In this document: positions 6,765 to 17,887 of the stretch, in pieces
How positions within the stretch are numbered: position 1 is the first letter of the stretch
Layout: every line of letters begins with the position of its first letter
NCBI RefSeq assembly: GCF_000691165.1
Contig: NZ_ASJD01000005.1
Span: 1 to 64,000, forward strand
Reading direction: 5' to 3'
From: Bacillus safensis FO-36b
GTDB lineage: Bacteria > Bacillota > Bacilli > Bacillales > Bacillaceae
DNA length: 64,000 bases
Notes under the pieces: model-generated
Told to the model about the DNA's origin: nothing
The model's input: only the letters and a program-made list of their open reading frames with translations
Databases searched by the model: none
Translations under genes and position numbers: made by a program

Positions 6765-7892
6765 TCACTCCTTTGCTTTAAACATACAATTCACGACAAT
6801 AAACTCAGTATTACTACTCGTGTCTTGTATACAGAAACGTCCATCTGTAGCGATATACTGTCTACTAAATTGCGGTCCCTTAAAACCACCGGTACTAGAA
6901 GCGATGCCAACATTATAGAGAGGGAAAGGCGGTTCACACCCTTCTGGCAACATAAACGCACCAACATCCCCAAGTGTACCGCCTGTGATGGCTCCTGTAA
7001 CATGAACAATGCCCATCGCATCCTTTGCAACGCGAACCCGATAGTCATTATTGACCTCAGACTTATATGTTTTCCATCCGTTTCTGATAGTCGGTAACTT
7101 CCAGTCGAGTTTTGCATCTTTACTGGTTGTAATTCTCTCCCACCCTTTGAAACCTTGAGCATGGAATGTACCAATCCAAGTTATGTTATCAAATGATCTT
7201 GTAGCGATAATGCGTTTATATATGACTTCATTTTGTTCATACGCTGTTTCAAAAACATCAACGTAATAAAAACTTGTATCATTTTCTACTGGAGCATTAA
7301 GGAGTTGAGCTCCCATGTAAGGACCTGTCGGTAATTTGAATATATCGGTACCATTTGGAACCCTTGCAATTCTTCCATCGTTTGGTGTGAGCCTATATAA
7401 CTGACCATTATTCCATCTATTCCTTTCGGCAACTGTCGGCAGCTGCGTCCAAGTGATAGATATATGGCTAGAATTATAGTAGAAGTAATACGCATTACCT
7501 GACGTGTCTACCGCAAAACCGGTTCCGATCTTATCTTGGCCAACTGTCTGTATTCCCCTTAAATAAGCGTTACTAGGCGCAGGGGAATCCTCTACACCTG
7601 GGGATGCAATGAAAGTACAGGTCCCTTTGTCTTTAATCGCATCATAAATATTTTTGTCAGCTGGAACAGAGATCAAGTATTTGCCGTCATCAGCTGTGAT
7701 TTTATATAGCTGCGATTCATTCCATTTCTTCTTCTCTGCTTCAGATGCGTGCGGCTTGGTATCGTCTATATGGCCACCGAGTTGATCTAACAGTCCAGTA
7801 TCATTTTCAAGTAATACCTTCACCATTTCATTGAACAGATCCGCATGAGCCTTGTCACTTGTTTCAAACACTTTAGGAGATTTAATGTCCAT
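6765..7892 (-). CDS. xkdV: Tail fibre / receptor-binding protein with pyocin-knob repeats
   Basis: The N-terminus (MDIKSPKVFETSDKAHADLF) is the conserved attachment segment shared with the two fibre genes of element 2. Two knob-type segments follow: YKITADDGKYLISVPADKN with GTCTFIASPGVEDSP, and YRLTPNDGRIARV. The C-terminal domain (about 255-375) has VHVTGAITGGTLG and ends in VVNCMFKAKE, and is the probable receptor-binding tip. ATG 7892 is chosen over the upstream TTG because AAAGGAG lies 9 nt before it. It probably sets host range, and it is among the most divergent genes between the two elements. Confidence 0.8.
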   Translation of the reverse strand: MDIKSPKVFETSDKAHADLFNEMVKVLLENDTGLLDQLGGHIDDTKPHASEAEKKKWNESQLYKITADDGKYLISVPADKNIYDAIKDKGTCTFIASPGVEDSPAPSNAYLRGIQTVGQDKIGTGFAVDTSGNAYYFYYNSSHISITWTQLPTVAERNRWNNGQLYRLTPNDGRIARVPNGTDIFKLPTGPYMGAQLLNAPVENDTSFYYVDVFETAYEQNEVIYKRIIATRSFDNITWIGTFHAQGFKGWERITTSKDAKLDWKLPTIRNGWKTYKSEVNNDYRVRVAKDAMGIVHVTGAITGGTLGDVGAFMLPEGCEPPFPLYNVGIASSTGGFKGPQFSRQYIATDGRFCIQDTSSNTEFIVVNCMFKAKE

Positions 7893-7909
7893 CAACGATC
7901 GCTCCTTTC

Positions 7910-8293
7910 TTAATAGATGTCATCAATCTCAAAGATGAATTCAATGTCACCATCTTTTTGCTTGTCTGTCATGGTGCGGATGGCGGTGAATTTGCCGTCT
8001 TCGTCGACAAGAGCCAATTCATTAATGACTTCCCCAGCAAGCTCCCCTTCAGCGATCGTGCAGGTGTAGCGGATTTTTGCTGGTTCCATGAATTCATATG
8101 AATCAATTTCTTTTTGAACAAGCTCACTCTTTAATTCTTGTTCTGTTCCATCCAGGGAGATTGGCTTGCCATCTTTCGTCCCACCATTCCCAAAAGCCAT
8201 CTTAACGACTTTTGTGAGCTTTGTTCCTTCTGCTCTAGCCTTCGCCATTTGTTGCCGAGCATAAAGCGTTGTTACGGTTAATTGATCAGCCAT
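7910..8293 (-). CDS. Tail-collar fibre N-terminal domain protein (DUF3751-like)
   Basis: The 127-residue protein MADQLTVTTLYARQQMAKAR... with AFGNGGTKDGKPISLDGTE and FEIDDIY matches the N-terminal domain by which phage fibres bind the baseplate wedge. Here it is a free-standing gene between the DUF2313 protein and the fibre, so it probably acts as an adaptor. The element-2 copy (53219-53602) differs at only a few residues, in contrast to the divergent fibres. Confidence 0.8.
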   Translation of the reverse strand: MADQLTVTTLYARQQMAKARAEGTKLTKVVKMAFGNGGTKDGKPISLDGTEQELKSELVQKEIDSYEFMEPAKIRYTCTIAEGELAGEVINELALVDEDGKFTAIRTMTDKQKDGDIEFIFEIDDIY

Positions 8294-8305
8294 TATGATC
8301 CTCCT

Positions 8306-9229
8306 TTATAAATCTATTTGTTTGGACGTGGCAGCTAGATATTTTGAACCGTCTAGCGGTACTGATCCATCAAGCGTCCAATATTTCTGCTTAATGATTG
8401 CACTTCCGCTTTGCTCATTTGATACATGAGTAGCCATGCGGAATGTCATTTTCCTTTTTTCTTTATTTACGCGTTTGAAATGAGATCGAAGTGTAAGAGC
8501 TGCTTGTTGATCCGTTTCGTGTTTGGCTCCTACCATGACATATCTTGTACGTCCAAGAACTTTCATTTCTTTTTTGAGCTTCAAGGTCAGCTTTAAAGAT
8601 TGCCGGAAGCGCACTGGAATATCTGTTGAATTGCGCGATCCGCTCAAATAAAAAGTGCCATTAAGTAAAAACTCTCCATTTAACAGAATCGGGATGTGAT
8701 CAAAAAAGCCCACTCTGCTGCGCAGTGTGAGCCGGTTATGATAGTCTTTAATTTCTTTTACATCCGTATGATGAACGCTTGTGAATTTGTAAGCCAAGTG
8801 TGCAGGCTTTAAGTTTTCAAGCGTCTCCACAATGTATCTGGTGTTCTGCAGGTCATCCAAATTAACACGAAGGGAGAAATGATAGCGGCCTGTCGTTAGA
8901 CGAACCACTGCGCTAGGGTTCTTCAAGAACCGGTTCACTGCTCTTTCTAGTGATGCATACGTGATCGGTGGAATGTTTGACATGAGATTCAATACACGTG
9001 CCCTTCTCAATTCAATCGAGTCACCTGACTCACGCTGCACCTTCAGCATTCTTTCCCATCGATCCAATCCCCATGTTGCTGTGATCGGAAAAAGCTGATC
9101 AGTCATATCAAAAATAGAATCGTCTAGCCTTTCCATTTCAGGGGCTTCGGATTTCATTAATTCATCAAATTCAGTGATCTCCGTTAGATAGGAAGGTAAA
9201 TAGGCCTTCATATCATCATACTTGCTCAT
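8306..9229 (-). CDS. xkdU: Baseplate wedge/tail protein I-like (YmfQ/DUF2313, XkdU-like)
   Basis: The N-terminal part (about 1-150) has [31 protein letters not shown] and [10 protein letters not shown], typical of the DUF2313/YmfQ family, the wedge component encoded after baseplate J. At 307 residues it is longer than classical XkdU; the extra C-terminal part (about 160-307), containing [13 protein letters not shown] and [14 protein letters not shown], may contact the fibre adaptor. ATG 9229 overlaps the end of xkdT. The element-2 copy is colinear. Confidence 0.75.
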   Translation of the reverse strand: MSKYDDMKAYLPSYLTEITEFDELMKSEAPEMERLDDSIFDMTDQLFPITATWGLDRWERMLKVQRESGDSIELRRARVLNLMSNIPPITYASLERAVNRFLKNPSAVVRLTTGRYHFSLRVNLDDLQNTRYIVETLENLKPAHLAYKFTSVHHTDVKEIKDYHNRLTLRSRVGFFDHIPILLNGEFLLNGTFYLSGSRNSTDIPVRFRQSLKLTLKLKKEMKVLGRTRYVMVGAKHETDQQAALTLRSHFKRVNKEKRKMTFRMATHVSNEQSGSAIIKQKYWTLDGSVPLDGSKYLAATSKQIDL

Positions 9230-10262
9230 TGACGATCACCTGCCCTAGACGCGGAATCTCAATGTCCTGAAGCGGCAAGTTTTTGGCTTCACCGTTGATC
9301 AAGACATCCGCATAATCAGAGACACTATCCGCATGATACAAAATATCATTGATCGCTGACATTCTGATCACGTTCTCCTCAAAAGCAAGTGATTTCAGGA
9401 GAGACTTGATCTTCTCTTCTATCTCTTGTTGAGCATCTTCAAGTGAATAGTCCATTTTAAGCTCCACTGATAGGGACACCTCAACATCTTTCCACTTAGC
9501 ACTCTCGATGGTTGCGGTGGCTCCAATCGGTGCTTGGCCTTCCCCTTCGCCCGGAACCGGATCAATGTACTCCCGCACCTTATTGACAAGCAAATCTGTC
9601 GCAACGTCAAAATTCCCGTCAGTGATGACAACTTTTACTGTGCCTTCACCATTCCAAAGTGGAAACACCTTCGCCCTGCCAACTCCTTCTACTTCTTCAG
9701 CCCACTTTTTATAATGAGCTTTGTTGGCACTAACAGCCTCCCGCCTTGCCCTCATCAAGTACCGCTCATAAAGAGCTTCATCGTCTTCTTCCTCTTGCCC
9801 TGGTATCTTCAATTCTTCAAAGATGACAGACTCTAATCCTGGTATGTTATCGAGTGATAAGAGCGGCAGCTCTGCAAAATTCCCATTGCCTACAGCACCA
9901 GTCGTTTCACATTTCAAAGTTCCATCAGATTCAAACTGAAAATATAGACTATCAATGTAGAACCTTGATCCCGTTGGTATTCTTATACCTTCGGGCGAGA
10001 CTTCAACGGACCATACAGCACTTGTGGCCGCTTTACGAGTGATTCCAACTTCAGCAGCTCGTCTATCTAAAAATTCTCCCTGCGCTGTATCCGCAAAGAC
10101 AAGATCGAATACCTGATCAAGCCATATATAAGATTGAGCAAGTTCCGCAGCTGCAGGAGCCAACGCATTCCATATGACGCTGTTTTCACGTTTATCAATA
10201 TCATCGGGTATACGTTCCAACATGCGTTCCATGATGGCTTCATAAGACTGATCTTCAAACAT
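9216..10262 (-). CDS. xkdT: Baseplate J / gp47-like protein (XkdT)
   Basis: This is the large baseplate wedge protein. Conserved segments are [53 protein letters not shown] and [17 protein letters not shown]. At 348 residues it has the XkdT length. The start at ATG 10262 ([11 protein letters not shown]) matches the element-2 protein start ([11 protein letters not shown]); an upstream TTG is only 3 nt from the Shine-Dalgarno. It links the hub to the fibre-bearing wedges of a contractile tail. Confidence 0.9.
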   Translation of the reverse strand: MFEDQSYEAIMERMLERIPDDIDKRENSVIWNALAPAAAELAQSYIWLDQVFDLVFADTAQGEFLDRRAAEVGITRKAATSAVWSVEVSPEGIRIPTGSRFYIDSLYFQFESDGTLKCETTGAVGNGNFAELPLLSLDNIPGLESVIFEELKIPGQEEEDDEALYERYLMRARREAVSANKAHYKKWAEEVEGVGRAKVFPLWNGEGTVKVVITDGNFDVATDLLVNKVREYIDPVPGEGEGQAPIGATATIESAKWKDVEVSLSVELKMDYSLEDAQQEIEEKIKSLLKSLAFEENVIRMSAINDILYHADSVSDYADVLINGEAKNLPLQDIEIPRLGQVIVNEQV

Positions 10263-10686
10263 CTTCGCCAATCACCTCCTCGATCTCCAAGGTTCCCTCA
10301 TCTGTCACAACATTAAAGACCACCTTAAAAGTTGCCCCTTCTTTAGTGATCTCAAAATCTTGCACACTTTCAATTCTTTCATCAACAAGAAGTGCTTCTT
10401 CTATTAGACGCGGGATCTCCATCTCCTTGTATTCATCAGTTGCTTCTTCATCAGATACCGATTCCTGCACCTCACAACCAACATCATGGCTGTAGATAGG
10501 ATGTGCATACCGCTCTGTCCTAAGTGTGATGTAAACGAATTGGCGAATGGCATCGAGACCATTAATCTTTTCATTGGTTAGACGGCCATTTTCAAAGTCG
10601 ATTCGGTAGGTAGTCGAAGGTTCAACAATATCATCTTCATCTTCCTCAAAATCTTCAATTTCCTCTTCTGGAGAGAGCGTCATCAT
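10255..10686 (-). CDS. xkdS: XkdS baseplate protein (DUF2634, gp25-like)
   Basis: A very acidic N-terminus ([16 protein letters not shown]) is followed by [35 protein letters not shown] and VSFE-like core strands. The RTERY..PIY element is typical of DUF2634/gp25-type sheath-initiator proteins. AGGAGG lies 6 and 9 nt before two consecutive ATGs, so the start is 10686 or 10683. It overlaps the XkdR stop by 4 nt. Confidence 0.85.
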   Translation of the reverse strand: MMTLSPEEEIEDFEEDEDDIVEPSTTYRIDFENGRLTNEKINGLDAIRQFVYITLRTERYAHPIYSHDVGCEVQESVSDEEATDEYKEMEIPRLIEEALLVDERIESVQDFEITKEGATFKVVFNVVTDEGTLEIEEVIGEDV

Positions 10687-10964
10687 GAACCACCTCCTAC
10701 TACTTTATCTAAGATGTAAAACATCTGACCGCCTGTCATCGCAAGGACCATGACACTATCGCCTTCTTCTAGCTCATCATCTTCCCCCTCATCTAATCGG
10801 GCTGGCCAGATAAAGAGTTCTTCAGGAATGATGAGTTTGTCATTTTCGTTGAGCCTAACACTAAGAGGAGAAACAGACACCACATCACCGAGTATCAATT
10901 CCATTGGTGATTGTGCATCAACAGCATCGACAGCCAATCGCTTAATTGCCTCGCTTAGTTTCAT
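10683..10964 (-). CDS. xkdR: XkdR baseplate protein (DUF2577)
   Basis: The 93-residue protein begins [20 protein letters not shown] and contains [25 protein letters not shown], an OB-like beta fold typical of DUF2577, and ends [11 protein letters not shown]. In PBSX-like phages it lies between the hub protein XkdQ and XkdS. Both neighbours overlap it by 4 nt, indicating coupled translation. Confidence 0.85.
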   Translation of the reverse strand: MKLSEAIKRLAVDAVDAQSPMELILGDVVSVSPLSVRLNENDKLIIPEELFIWPARLDEGEDDELEEGDSVMVLAMTGGQMFYILDKVVGGGS

Positions 10965-12058
10965 GTCTGGTTCCCCGTTGGGATCGTATTCTTTTCAACG
11001 ACATCAATCGTCATGGTGTGTTTGGTTCCTTTAAATTCATGGCTGTCTTGATCGATCCAGTACGTTTTTTTGATACCGATATCAGGAATGATGATGCGTA
11101 TTGGCATGCCGCTTTGCAGTTCAGGGATTCCGAGTGCTTGGATACTTTTGAGTTCTTTTTTCACGCCCTTTTTCTGTGAGAGACGAACATCAGCCCTCTT
11201 TTGCAGCTGTGCCTGATTGATTTCCCCTGACACTCTTTCGACGTGCTGCAGGATGCCATATTTACTTCTAGCAGCACTATCATTCGCCACAGCCAACATC
11301 TCAATCTCTTTCTTTTGCGTAACAGTTTTCGGCTTGGTAGGTTTGGTCGTTTTCTTATCTTTTTCTTTATCTTTGTCAGTAGTCTTAGATTTCTTTTTTT
11401 CCTTCTTTAGCACCTTAATTTTTTCCACATGTGTCGCTCTCATCTTCACACGTGTGGCTGTTTCCTCAATCGAGGTGCTGTACTGATAATCAATGAGATT
11501 CACGCCTGATTCAATGACCCATACTTCGGACGGATCAGGCCAAGCTCTCAGCCCCATTTTGCCTTTAGAAGAGTAAATCTGATAGTTACGTCCTGTTTGT
11601 TTCTTTGTTTCTCTTAGAGCCTGCAAGATGATGTCATATAGGCTTGTATCGTTTTTGAATACAAGTGATTTAATGACATGGCCAGTGTTAGCGATTGAAG
11701 TCATCGGGATCTGAAAATCTTGACCAAGCCGCTTCATTATCTGATCAGCTCTCTTATTGGAAAAGACATAGACATCCTGGTTCTTCACCAAATACTGAAG
11801 CATGTCGTAAGCAGTAAAAGTGATCTTTTCATCTTTGGGCGTTCTTGCAAACACTGTTCCTCTGAAAAGCTCTTTTCCTTTCCACTTGAAAAGAACCGTG
11901 TCACCCTCTTTGATGCTGTAATACTTTTGAGAACCCTGTTTTGTCACGATATTTGCTTGTATTGATCGGGGAGCTTGATACCTTTGACCACGAAGCGTGA
12001 CGCTCTCTGTCACCAGCTCATACATGGTCCCGCTCCGCACTGCAAAGAGTTCTATCAA
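10961..12058 (-). CDS. xkdQ: XkdQ baseplate hub protein (gp27/gpD-like)
   Basis: TTG start 12058 (MIELFAVRSGTMYELV). Hub-fold strands include SIQANIVTKQGSQKYYSIKEGDT, the segment DMLQYLVKNQDVYVFSNKRAD and RNYQIYSSKGKMGLRAWPD. Near residues 220-250 there is a Lys/Thr-rich insert (KKEKKKSKTTDKDKEK...) that is shorter and different in the element-2 copy. XkdQ forms the hub to which the tape measure and the LysM protein XkdP attach. The element-2 copy also uses TTG. Confidence 0.85.
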   Translation of the reverse strand: MIELFAVRSGTMYELVTESVTLRGQRYQAPRSIQANIVTKQGSQKYYSIKEGDTVLFKWKGKELFRGTVFARTPKDEKITFTAYDMLQYLVKNQDVYVFSNKRADQIMKRLGQDFQIPMTSIANTGHVIKSLVFKNDTSLYDIILQALRETKKQTGRNYQIYSSKGKMGLRAWPDPSEVWVIESGVNLIDYQYSTSIEETATRVKMRATHVEKIKVLKKEKKKSKTTDKDKEKDKKTTKPTKPKTVTQKKEIEMLAVANDSAARSKYGILQHVERVSGEINQAQLQKRADVRLSQKKGVKKELKSIQALGIPELQSGMPIRIIIPDIGIKKTYWIDQDSHEFKGTKHTMTIDVVEKNTIPTGNQT

Positions 12059-12069
12059 TCAGATCACCC

Positions 12070-12732
12070 CTATTGTGGTATTTTTAATTTTTGACCAGGG
12101 AAAATCCAATGCCCTGGTTGTCTAATATTGCGTCTACTTCGTTTGATCATCGCAGCTTTATTCGCATTCCAAATGCGCCGCCATTTTGTGCTATCACCAT
12201 AGAAGCGGCCGGAAATGTCCCACAATGTATCACCCTTTTTAACGGTGTACACTTTTGGTGCGCCTTTTGAGCTGCGTTTTTTGCTGCTCTTTTTGGCTTT
12301 TCGTTTGATTTTTCTAGGTGATGCGGTTTTGTATTCCTTCAGCTGCAGCGTAAATTCACGATCGCCCACATCATAAGTACCTTCGCTATGGTTAAAACTC
12401 TCTATGCTGCATTGCATATTGATTTTGGTTCCTGTGACAATAAAGCGTACAGGCTTCTTTGAACGCATCATTCGTTCAATTTTGGCTATTGCATTCTCTG
12501 GTGATGGAATGCTTTTATATTCAGCGATCGGTGTATACTTCTTCGGAAAAAAGGCTGTAAATGAAATTTGACGAGCTCCTGGTACATCCAAGAATGTGAG
12601 CTCGCCAAATTTTGATACTTTGATAGATTCATTTTGTACGTTGTTATTGAGTTCTAATTTCTCAGGAAGAACAGGGAATCGCAGTTTGTCCTTCCCTTGC
12701 GAAATCCATAATTGATATTTTGATTTAGCCAT
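12070..12732 (-). CDS. xkdP: XkdP: LysM-containing tail protein
   Basis: The N-terminal half ([21 protein letters not shown]...) is the XkdP/gp53-like domain. A basic linker ([17 protein letters not shown]) follows, then a C-terminal LysM domain ([18 protein letters not shown]...[13 protein letters not shown]). LysM binds peptidoglycan or helps seat the hub at the tail tip. ATG 12732 has GGGAG 9 nt upstream and overlaps the tape measure stop by 8 nt. The element-2 version is closely similar. Confidence 0.9.
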   Translation of the reverse strand: MAKSKYQLWISQGKDKLRFPVLPEKLELNNNVQNESIKVSKFGELTFLDVPGARQISFTAFFPKKYTPIAEYKSIPSPENAIAKIERMMRSKKPVRFIVTGTKINMQCSIESFNHSEGTYDVGDREFTLQLKEYKTASPRKIKRKAKKSSKKRSSKGAPKVYTVKKGDTLWDISGRFYGDSTKWRRIWNANKAAMIKRSRRNIRQPGHWIFPGQKLKIPQ

Positions 12733-15700
12733 CGATCACGACTCCCTTCGTTCCTGTGTTGATCTCGACTTCTAGTTCTTCAGCTATTGATCGTTTGATC
12801 TTTTCAACAAGTGAATCTTCATCTTGGCCGTTATGGAAGTGCTGATCACCATTAAAGTTAATGATGACCTGTTTTGATCCGCTGGAAGCAGACGGTGCAT
12901 TTGCTGTGCCAGCTGTTACTGTTTGCACCTGCCCTTGTGAAAGCTCAGATGATGCAGCAGTGGCCGGATCGTATACGTCCATTCCTAAAGCCTGTGCAGC
13001 TTGAGCCAACAAGTAGCGACCACGTATGCCACGCTCTTCAGGAATAATCCATTCACGCTTGTTTCCTTCACCGACTCTGGCGATTTGCTCTTGCGTGATT
13101 AGACCACCGTTTGCATAACCCTTATATGGTCCGCCATTTCTGATACTTCTTAATCCAGGCGTATTATAGACACTTCCATACCTGCCTTTGATGTAGTTAA
13201 TGGCTGCCGCAGCATTATGAATCGGGTTCCAGATGTCGTTCATGCCGCTGACTTTATTAGAGTTAAATGTCGGATCAATGGTCTGCATCAATCCTTTAGA
13301 CGGCGTTCCCCTCTTGGCGTTTGAATCCCATAGGTTGATTGCTTTCGGGTTCCCACGTGACTCATTCTGCGCGATCGTCATCAAACCAGGTAGCCAGCTC
13401 ATAGATGTGCCGGTTGCCATTAATGCAGCCATAAGCCATTGTTGAACACTCAGATTAGATGCGCCCATACCACTAAATGCAGCAATTAAGGAACCAGCTT
13501 GATTCTCTGCGAATTTCTTCACGTCAACCGAATCAAGACCTTTGACGACACCGATCGATGCGAATTTCCCAAGACTCATCATGACACGTGAAGGAGAATG
13601 AATGTCTAGCTCTTCCCTAAACGCCTGCTCCACTTTCTTGGCCATGTCCTTGGCTGCTTGTGTCACTTCACTTTCTTTGGAACGCATGCCGCTGTTAAAT
13701 GCGTCAATTAGTCCAGCGCCCCAGGTAGGTGATTCTTGTCGAGCGGATAAGAAAGGTTGTCTTACATTTTGATCTAAGAATTGACCTGTGCCAGTTGGTG
13801 TCATGTTTTGACCTGCAGCAAAACCGGTGATAGTTTGTGCTCCATACTGCGGAGTCGCTGCCTGAATTTGAGTAAATGGCTGCTTGATATTAGCTTGTTT
13901 CCACTGTTCAAGTGAAACCACTTTGCTGTTTAACCCTTTTTCAAAGTCAGTGCTAAACTGTTCCCCGTATTTTGATGCGTTGGCCGCGTCTCCAATTGAA
14001 ACCGATCCACTTGCAGACGTGGAAATTGATGAAGCAGCTGCCGGTCTCATAGGAGATGATGAGCTTGCTGGAGAGGTTGGTGATGCACCGTTTGGCACAA
14101 CAGACATTCCAAGGTGAGAAGCAGCCTGAGCAAGCAACATCTTTCCTCGTCCTCGGTTATTTTGAGTTGTAATAACAAATTCGTTACCGGCTTCACCGAC
14201 CCATGATAAGGTTGGCTGGGTGATATAACCACCGGTGGCTTTCTGATCTGGTTTTTTTCCCTTGGTAGGGACTTTTTTCATACCTGTTTTTTCTTCACCT
14301 TTTCTTTCAAAGAAATTAAATCCTTTTCCAGTAATCTCTTTTGCTTTACCAACCACTTTACCAACTAAACCGAAAAAACCATTCCATATTTCTGTTAGTT
14401 TTTCAGCATGTCTCTTCAATGGTTGAAATACTTTTTCATCAAACCATCCACTCACTACTTCCCATATACCTTTGATGATTCTCCATGCATCCTGAAATTT
14501 CTCCCACACGAAGGTAATCGCTGGCTCTGCATACTTTTTATATGGTTGCCACACATACTCATCAAACCATTTGGCAAGTATAATCCAAGTGGTTTTAATC
14601 CAGTTCCACGTGCTTTTAAACAGGTTCCAAATAAACATGATGGCTGGCAAACCAACATTGATGAAAGGCTGCCATACGAAGGTATCAAACCATACCGCAA
14701 ATGTGCCCCATACGAATTGAATCCAATTCCAGAACTCTGTCAACTTAGTCCACACCCAGACAATGGCTTCAATTGCCACTGATCCAAATGGTTCCCAGAC
14801 GTAAGTCATGAACCATGCTGAGAAAACGGACCAGGTGATTTGTATCCAGTTCCATAATTCGGTGATCTTGTTCCATACAAGAGTGATAGCAGCTACTGCG
14901 ATTTGTCCGTACGGAGTCCATACGTTATCCATAAACCAAGTTGATGCAGCTCCCCATACGGAACTAATCACTTCCCATGCAACGACAAAAACACCAACTA
15001 CAAAGTTGATGATTGGTACTGCAAAGTTATAAATAGGGAGCCACACGTTATTCATAAACCAAGAGGAAAGCTGACCCCATTTCTCAGTGATCCATGTCCA
15101 TGTGTCGCTGAAGAACGTTGTAATAGGTGTTAGAACATTATCATTGAACCAACCGGAAACAGTGATCCATGTTTCTTTAATCCATTGGACTGCATTCTCT
15201 GCACCTTTGACAAGCTCATCCCATTTCTTCTTGATGGTCCCGTCATCAAACATCTTACCGATCCAGTTACCGAGATCACCGCCAAAGATGCTTCCTAATA
15301 CTCCACCGATAGCTGTTCCAATTCCAGGGGCAATCATTGTTCCGATTGCCGCTCCACCGATTCCGCCTCCTAGATTTCCTGTGAACCCACCGATCTTTTC
15401 ACCTTTGTTGTCATTATTCATCCCGATTAATTCGGTGGCTGCAATAAGTGTACCGAGAATAGGAATACGTTTTCCGATGCTCTTTGCACCTTTACCGACT
15501 TTACCTAACAATCCACCGCCACGCCCTTGGTTTGGCGTTGTTGGTCGTACCGGCTCACCTCTATTGATCCAAGGCTGACGATATTCAGGAGTTCGTGGGT
15601 TCCTCGGCGGTCGCCCTGCTCCTCCAGCTCCACCGATTACACCACCGCTCGTTCCTGCTCCCATCCCGCCTCTTAAACCTTTGCCCCATTTATAGACAGC

Positions 15701-17701
15701 AAAGGCTCCAGAAAGAATGGATTTGAGCGGCTTTAACAACGTGGCCACTTTCCCCAGGAATGCAAGCGCAAACGCATTGGCAATCAAAGCACCAGCAATT
15801 GATCCTTCTCCAGTAAGAGCATTCAAGTTGATCTCACCGATCTTCTTGGTGATACGAATTCCCAATTGCGCTGGATCAAGAGCTTCTAAAAATGATTCGA
15901 TGAATATCCTTCCTGCTTTGGCTCCTGCATCAGTGAAACTGTCCTCGGATGATTTGTCATCAATACCAAGTAGACCGTTGATAACACCGTTTATGATACC
16001 GCCGTAAGTCTTCCCAACATTTTCAGCCATCTTAAAAAGACCTGGTTTCCCTGTCTTTTCCCACCATTGGCCAAAAACGTCTTTCGTATTATCAAGGACG
16101 AGCTTCCATCTTGTCTCAAAGCTCATATCTCGATATTTCTCAAGCTGTTCAAAGTGTTTCTGCAATTTGGGGTTATCCTTAAATTTCACTTTGAGCTCTT
16201 TCATTTGCTTCTTGGAGAGTTTTTCTCCAGGGAACAAAATTTTGAACTGATCACCAATAAATCCGAAAACACTCTTTGTCGGATTCAGGAAGCTGTTAGC
16301 GAATTTTTTGCCCGCCTTTTCAGCTTTGTTTGATAGATCAGTCAGCACAAAGGAATATTCCCCACGCCACGTTCTGAACGCTTCGAGAGCGGGCTGGAAC
16401 GCAGCTGCAAGTCCTTTACCCCAAGGCATCAAAATAGAGTTGTTGATGAATGATTTGACACCGAGGAATAAGTTGGCCAAGTTGTCCGACATTTTGATCA
16501 TCATGTCGTTGTATTTGCCAAATTCCTTCGTTACTTCCGGCCATGTCTTAGAGATGTCTTTTCCACTCTCTGCAAGTTTTTCGAGCTTACCTCTAGCATC
16601 ACCAGAGATAGCCCCCATTTCCTGAAGCGCTGCCGTTGCGTCACCGATAGGACGCCCCGATTTAATGCCGTCATATAAACGCCCCATCCATAGCGCAACT
16701 TCTGAGAACGGTCGCTGAACACCTGCAGCAACGTCCCCGATTAGCTTCATTCCTTCAGTAGTCGATAGAGCGTTCCCTGTGAATACTTGGAGAACACGAC
16801 TTGACTCGAAAATGTCATCACGAGTAAATGGCGTTTGTCCGGCAAAGGCTGTCAGCTCGTCCAGACGTGCATCTGCTTTCCCTCTGCTACCGAGCAGTGT
16901 TTCAAAAGCCGTGGTCATGTTCTGTCGATCCGCTACCATTTTGAGCGGCACGACAATACCGCCTGTTGCACCGGCACCGACTCCAAGCAAACCAAGTGTG
17001 CTGGTCACAGCTGACACAATCCCCCGTAATGGCTTTGTGATTAGGTCAAGGACCTTGATTGTGGTTGTGTAAGTCCGTCCCAAATGGGTATTTGCAAATG
17101 AGACGGCTCCACGTACTGGAGCGGTGAAACGATCGATCGCATTAATCGCCACCCTGTATTCAGTACCCAAGGTATTCCGAGTATAAGACGCTATACGGCT
17201 GACTGTTCGTCGAACCATATCAACGGCTCTAATGGTATAGCTGTAGCCCCGGCCAAGCTGACGCGCTGCATATGATGCAATACGTCTGATCCCTGTGGTT
17301 GCACGATCATGGACCGTTATGGCAAACCGTTCTACTTTGCCAAACTTCCGATCGATGTAACGACGAAGCCTGACAAGCCCTGGTGTTGCCTGATCTTTAA
17401 TGCGCATCAGCACACTATGAGTACGCGGCATCTTGCGTTGTAAGAAGCCATTGAACTTTCGTAGTGCTTTTGTGGCCAGATCATTTACATCAAGCGTCAG
17501 CTGATAAGTGCGCGCAAGATCGCGCAATACAAACCGCTGCACACGTCTTAATGCAATTGTGGCATTGTCCCTGATTCTTAGAGTGATTGGCCGCTCTGAT
17601 CTGCGGCGCAATCTATCTAGTCGTTCTAAGTCCCCTCTTATCAAACGCAATTTACGCGTGATCCGGTCTTGTAAATCAAACCGAGCTGTTAAACGAGCCA
17701 T
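12725..17701 (-). CDS. xkdO: XkdO tape measure protein with C-terminal lytic transglycosylase domain
   Basis: At 1658 residues this is the largest gene; its length sets tail length. The N-terminal 250 residues are Arg-rich imperfect repeats (D.AT..LRRI..Y..R.LG). A phage minor-tail-protein core follows ([31 protein letters not shown]). Residues of roughly 840-1090 are Trp-rich 41-residue hydrophobic repeats (WFM..VW.PF...A..AI..VW). From about 1153 the sequence matches the element-2 tape measure ([20 protein letters not shown]). Near residues 1430-1520 is an SLT-like domain with [17 protein letters not shown] and GLMQT, where E is the likely catalytic acid for wall penetration. Confidence 0.9.
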   Translation of the reverse strand: MARLTARFDLQDRITRKLRLIRGDLERLDRLRRRSERPITLRIRDNATIALRRVQRFVLRDLARTYQLTLDVNDLATKALRKFNGFLQRKMPRTHSVLMRIKDQATPGLVRLRRYIDRKFGKVERFAITVHDRATTGIRRIASYAARQLGRGYSYTIRAVDMVRRTVSRIASYTRNTLGTEYRVAINAIDRFTAPVRGAVSFANTHLGRTYTTTIKVLDLITKPLRGIVSAVTSTLGLLGVGAGATGGIVVPLKMVADRQNMTTAFETLLGSRGKADARLDELTAFAGQTPFTRDDIFESSRVLQVFTGNALSTTEGMKLIGDVAAGVQRPFSEVALWMGRLYDGIKSGRPIGDATAALQEMGAISGDARGKLEKLAESGKDISKTWPEVTKEFGKYNDMMIKMSDNLANLFLGVKSFINNSILMPWGKGLAAAFQPALEAFRTWRGEYSFVLTDLSNKAEKAGKKFANSFLNPTKSVFGFIGDQFKILFPGEKLSKKQMKELKVKFKDNPKLQKHFEQLEKYRDMSFETRWKLVLDNTKDVFGQWWEKTGKPGLFKMAENVGKTYGGIINGVINGLLGIDDKSSEDSFTDAGAKAGRIFIESFLEALDPAQLGIRITKKIGEINLNALTGEGSIAGALIANAFALAFLGKVATLLKPLKSILSGAFAVYKWGKGLRGGMGAGTSGGVIGGAGGAGRPPRNPRTPEYRQPWINRGEPVRPTTPNQGRGGGLLGKVGKGAKSIGKRIPILGTLIAATELIGMNNDNKGEKIGGFTGNLGGGIGGAAIGTMIAPGIGTAIGGVLGSIFGGDLGNWIGKMFDDGTIKKKWDELVKGAENAVQWIKETWITVSGWFNDNVLTPITTFFSDTWTWITEKWGQLSSWFMNNVWLPIYNFAVPIINFVVGVFVVAWEVISSVWGAASTWFMDNVWTPYGQIAVAAITLVWNKITELWNWIQITWSVFSAWFMTYVWEPFGSVAIEAIVWVWTKLTEFWNWIQFVWGTFAVWFDTFVWQPFINVGLPAIMFIWNLFKSTWNWIKTTWIILAKWFDEYVWQPYKKYAEPAITFVWEKFQDAWRIIKGIWEVVSGWFDEKVFQPLKRHAEKLTEIWNGFFGLVGKVVGKAKEITGKGFNFFERKGEEKTGMKKVPTKGKKPDQKATGGYITQPTLSWVGEAGNEFVITTQNNRGRGKMLLAQAASHLGMSVVPNGASPTSPASSSSPMRPAAASSISTSASGSVSIGDAANASKYGEQFSTDFEKGLNSKVVSLEQWKQANIKQPFTQIQAATPQYGAQTITGFAAGQNMTPTGTGQFLDQNVRQPFLSARQESPTWGAGLIDAFNSGMRSKESEVTQAAKDMAKKVEQAFREELDIHSPSRVMMSLGKFASIGVVKGLDSVDVKKFAENQAGSLIAAFSGMGASNLSVQQWLMAALMATGTSMSWLPGLMTIAQNESRGNPKAINLWDSNAKRGTPSKGLMQTIDPTFNSNKVSGMNDIWNPIHNAAAAINYIKGRYGSVYNTPGLRSIRNGGPYKGYANGGLITQEQIARVGEGNKREWIIPEERGIRGRYLLAQAAQALGMDVYDPATAASSELSQGQVQTVTAGTANAPSASSGSKQVIINFNGDQHFHNGQDEDSLVEKIKRSIAEELEVEINTGTKGVVIDG

Positions 17702-17704
17702 GTC

Positions 17705-17887
17705 TTATCCCCCTTTCTTTGATTCTTTTTCTAACACTTCGAGTTTGTGGCCTATCAGCCCAAACAAAAAGGCCTTGAATTGTCTTGGCGCTTCATAGAC
17801 CTCTAATAGTTCAGACGGGGAGTAATGAAGCTCATGCATGCAGTAATACAGATACACCGCCTCTTTATTCCCGTCCTTTATTAGTTT
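17705..17887 (-). CDS. Frameshift extension of XkdN: tail assembly chaperone long form (G/GT-like)
   Basis: Sequence between xkdN and the tape measure is open only in the -1 frame relative to xkdN and has no start codon or Shine-Dalgarno at its beginning. The predicted peptide runs KLIKDGNKEAVYLYYCMHEL, then HYSPSELLEVYEAPRQFKAF, and ends KESKKGG just before the tape measure ATG. The element-2 copy encodes the same peptide with conservative changes, so the frame is under protein selection. It is made as an XkdN fusion through slippage at 17884-17890. Confidence 0.85.
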   Translation of the reverse strand, partial: KLIKDGNKEAVYLYYCMHELHYSPSELLEVYEAPRQFKAFLFGLIGHKLEVLEKESKKGG

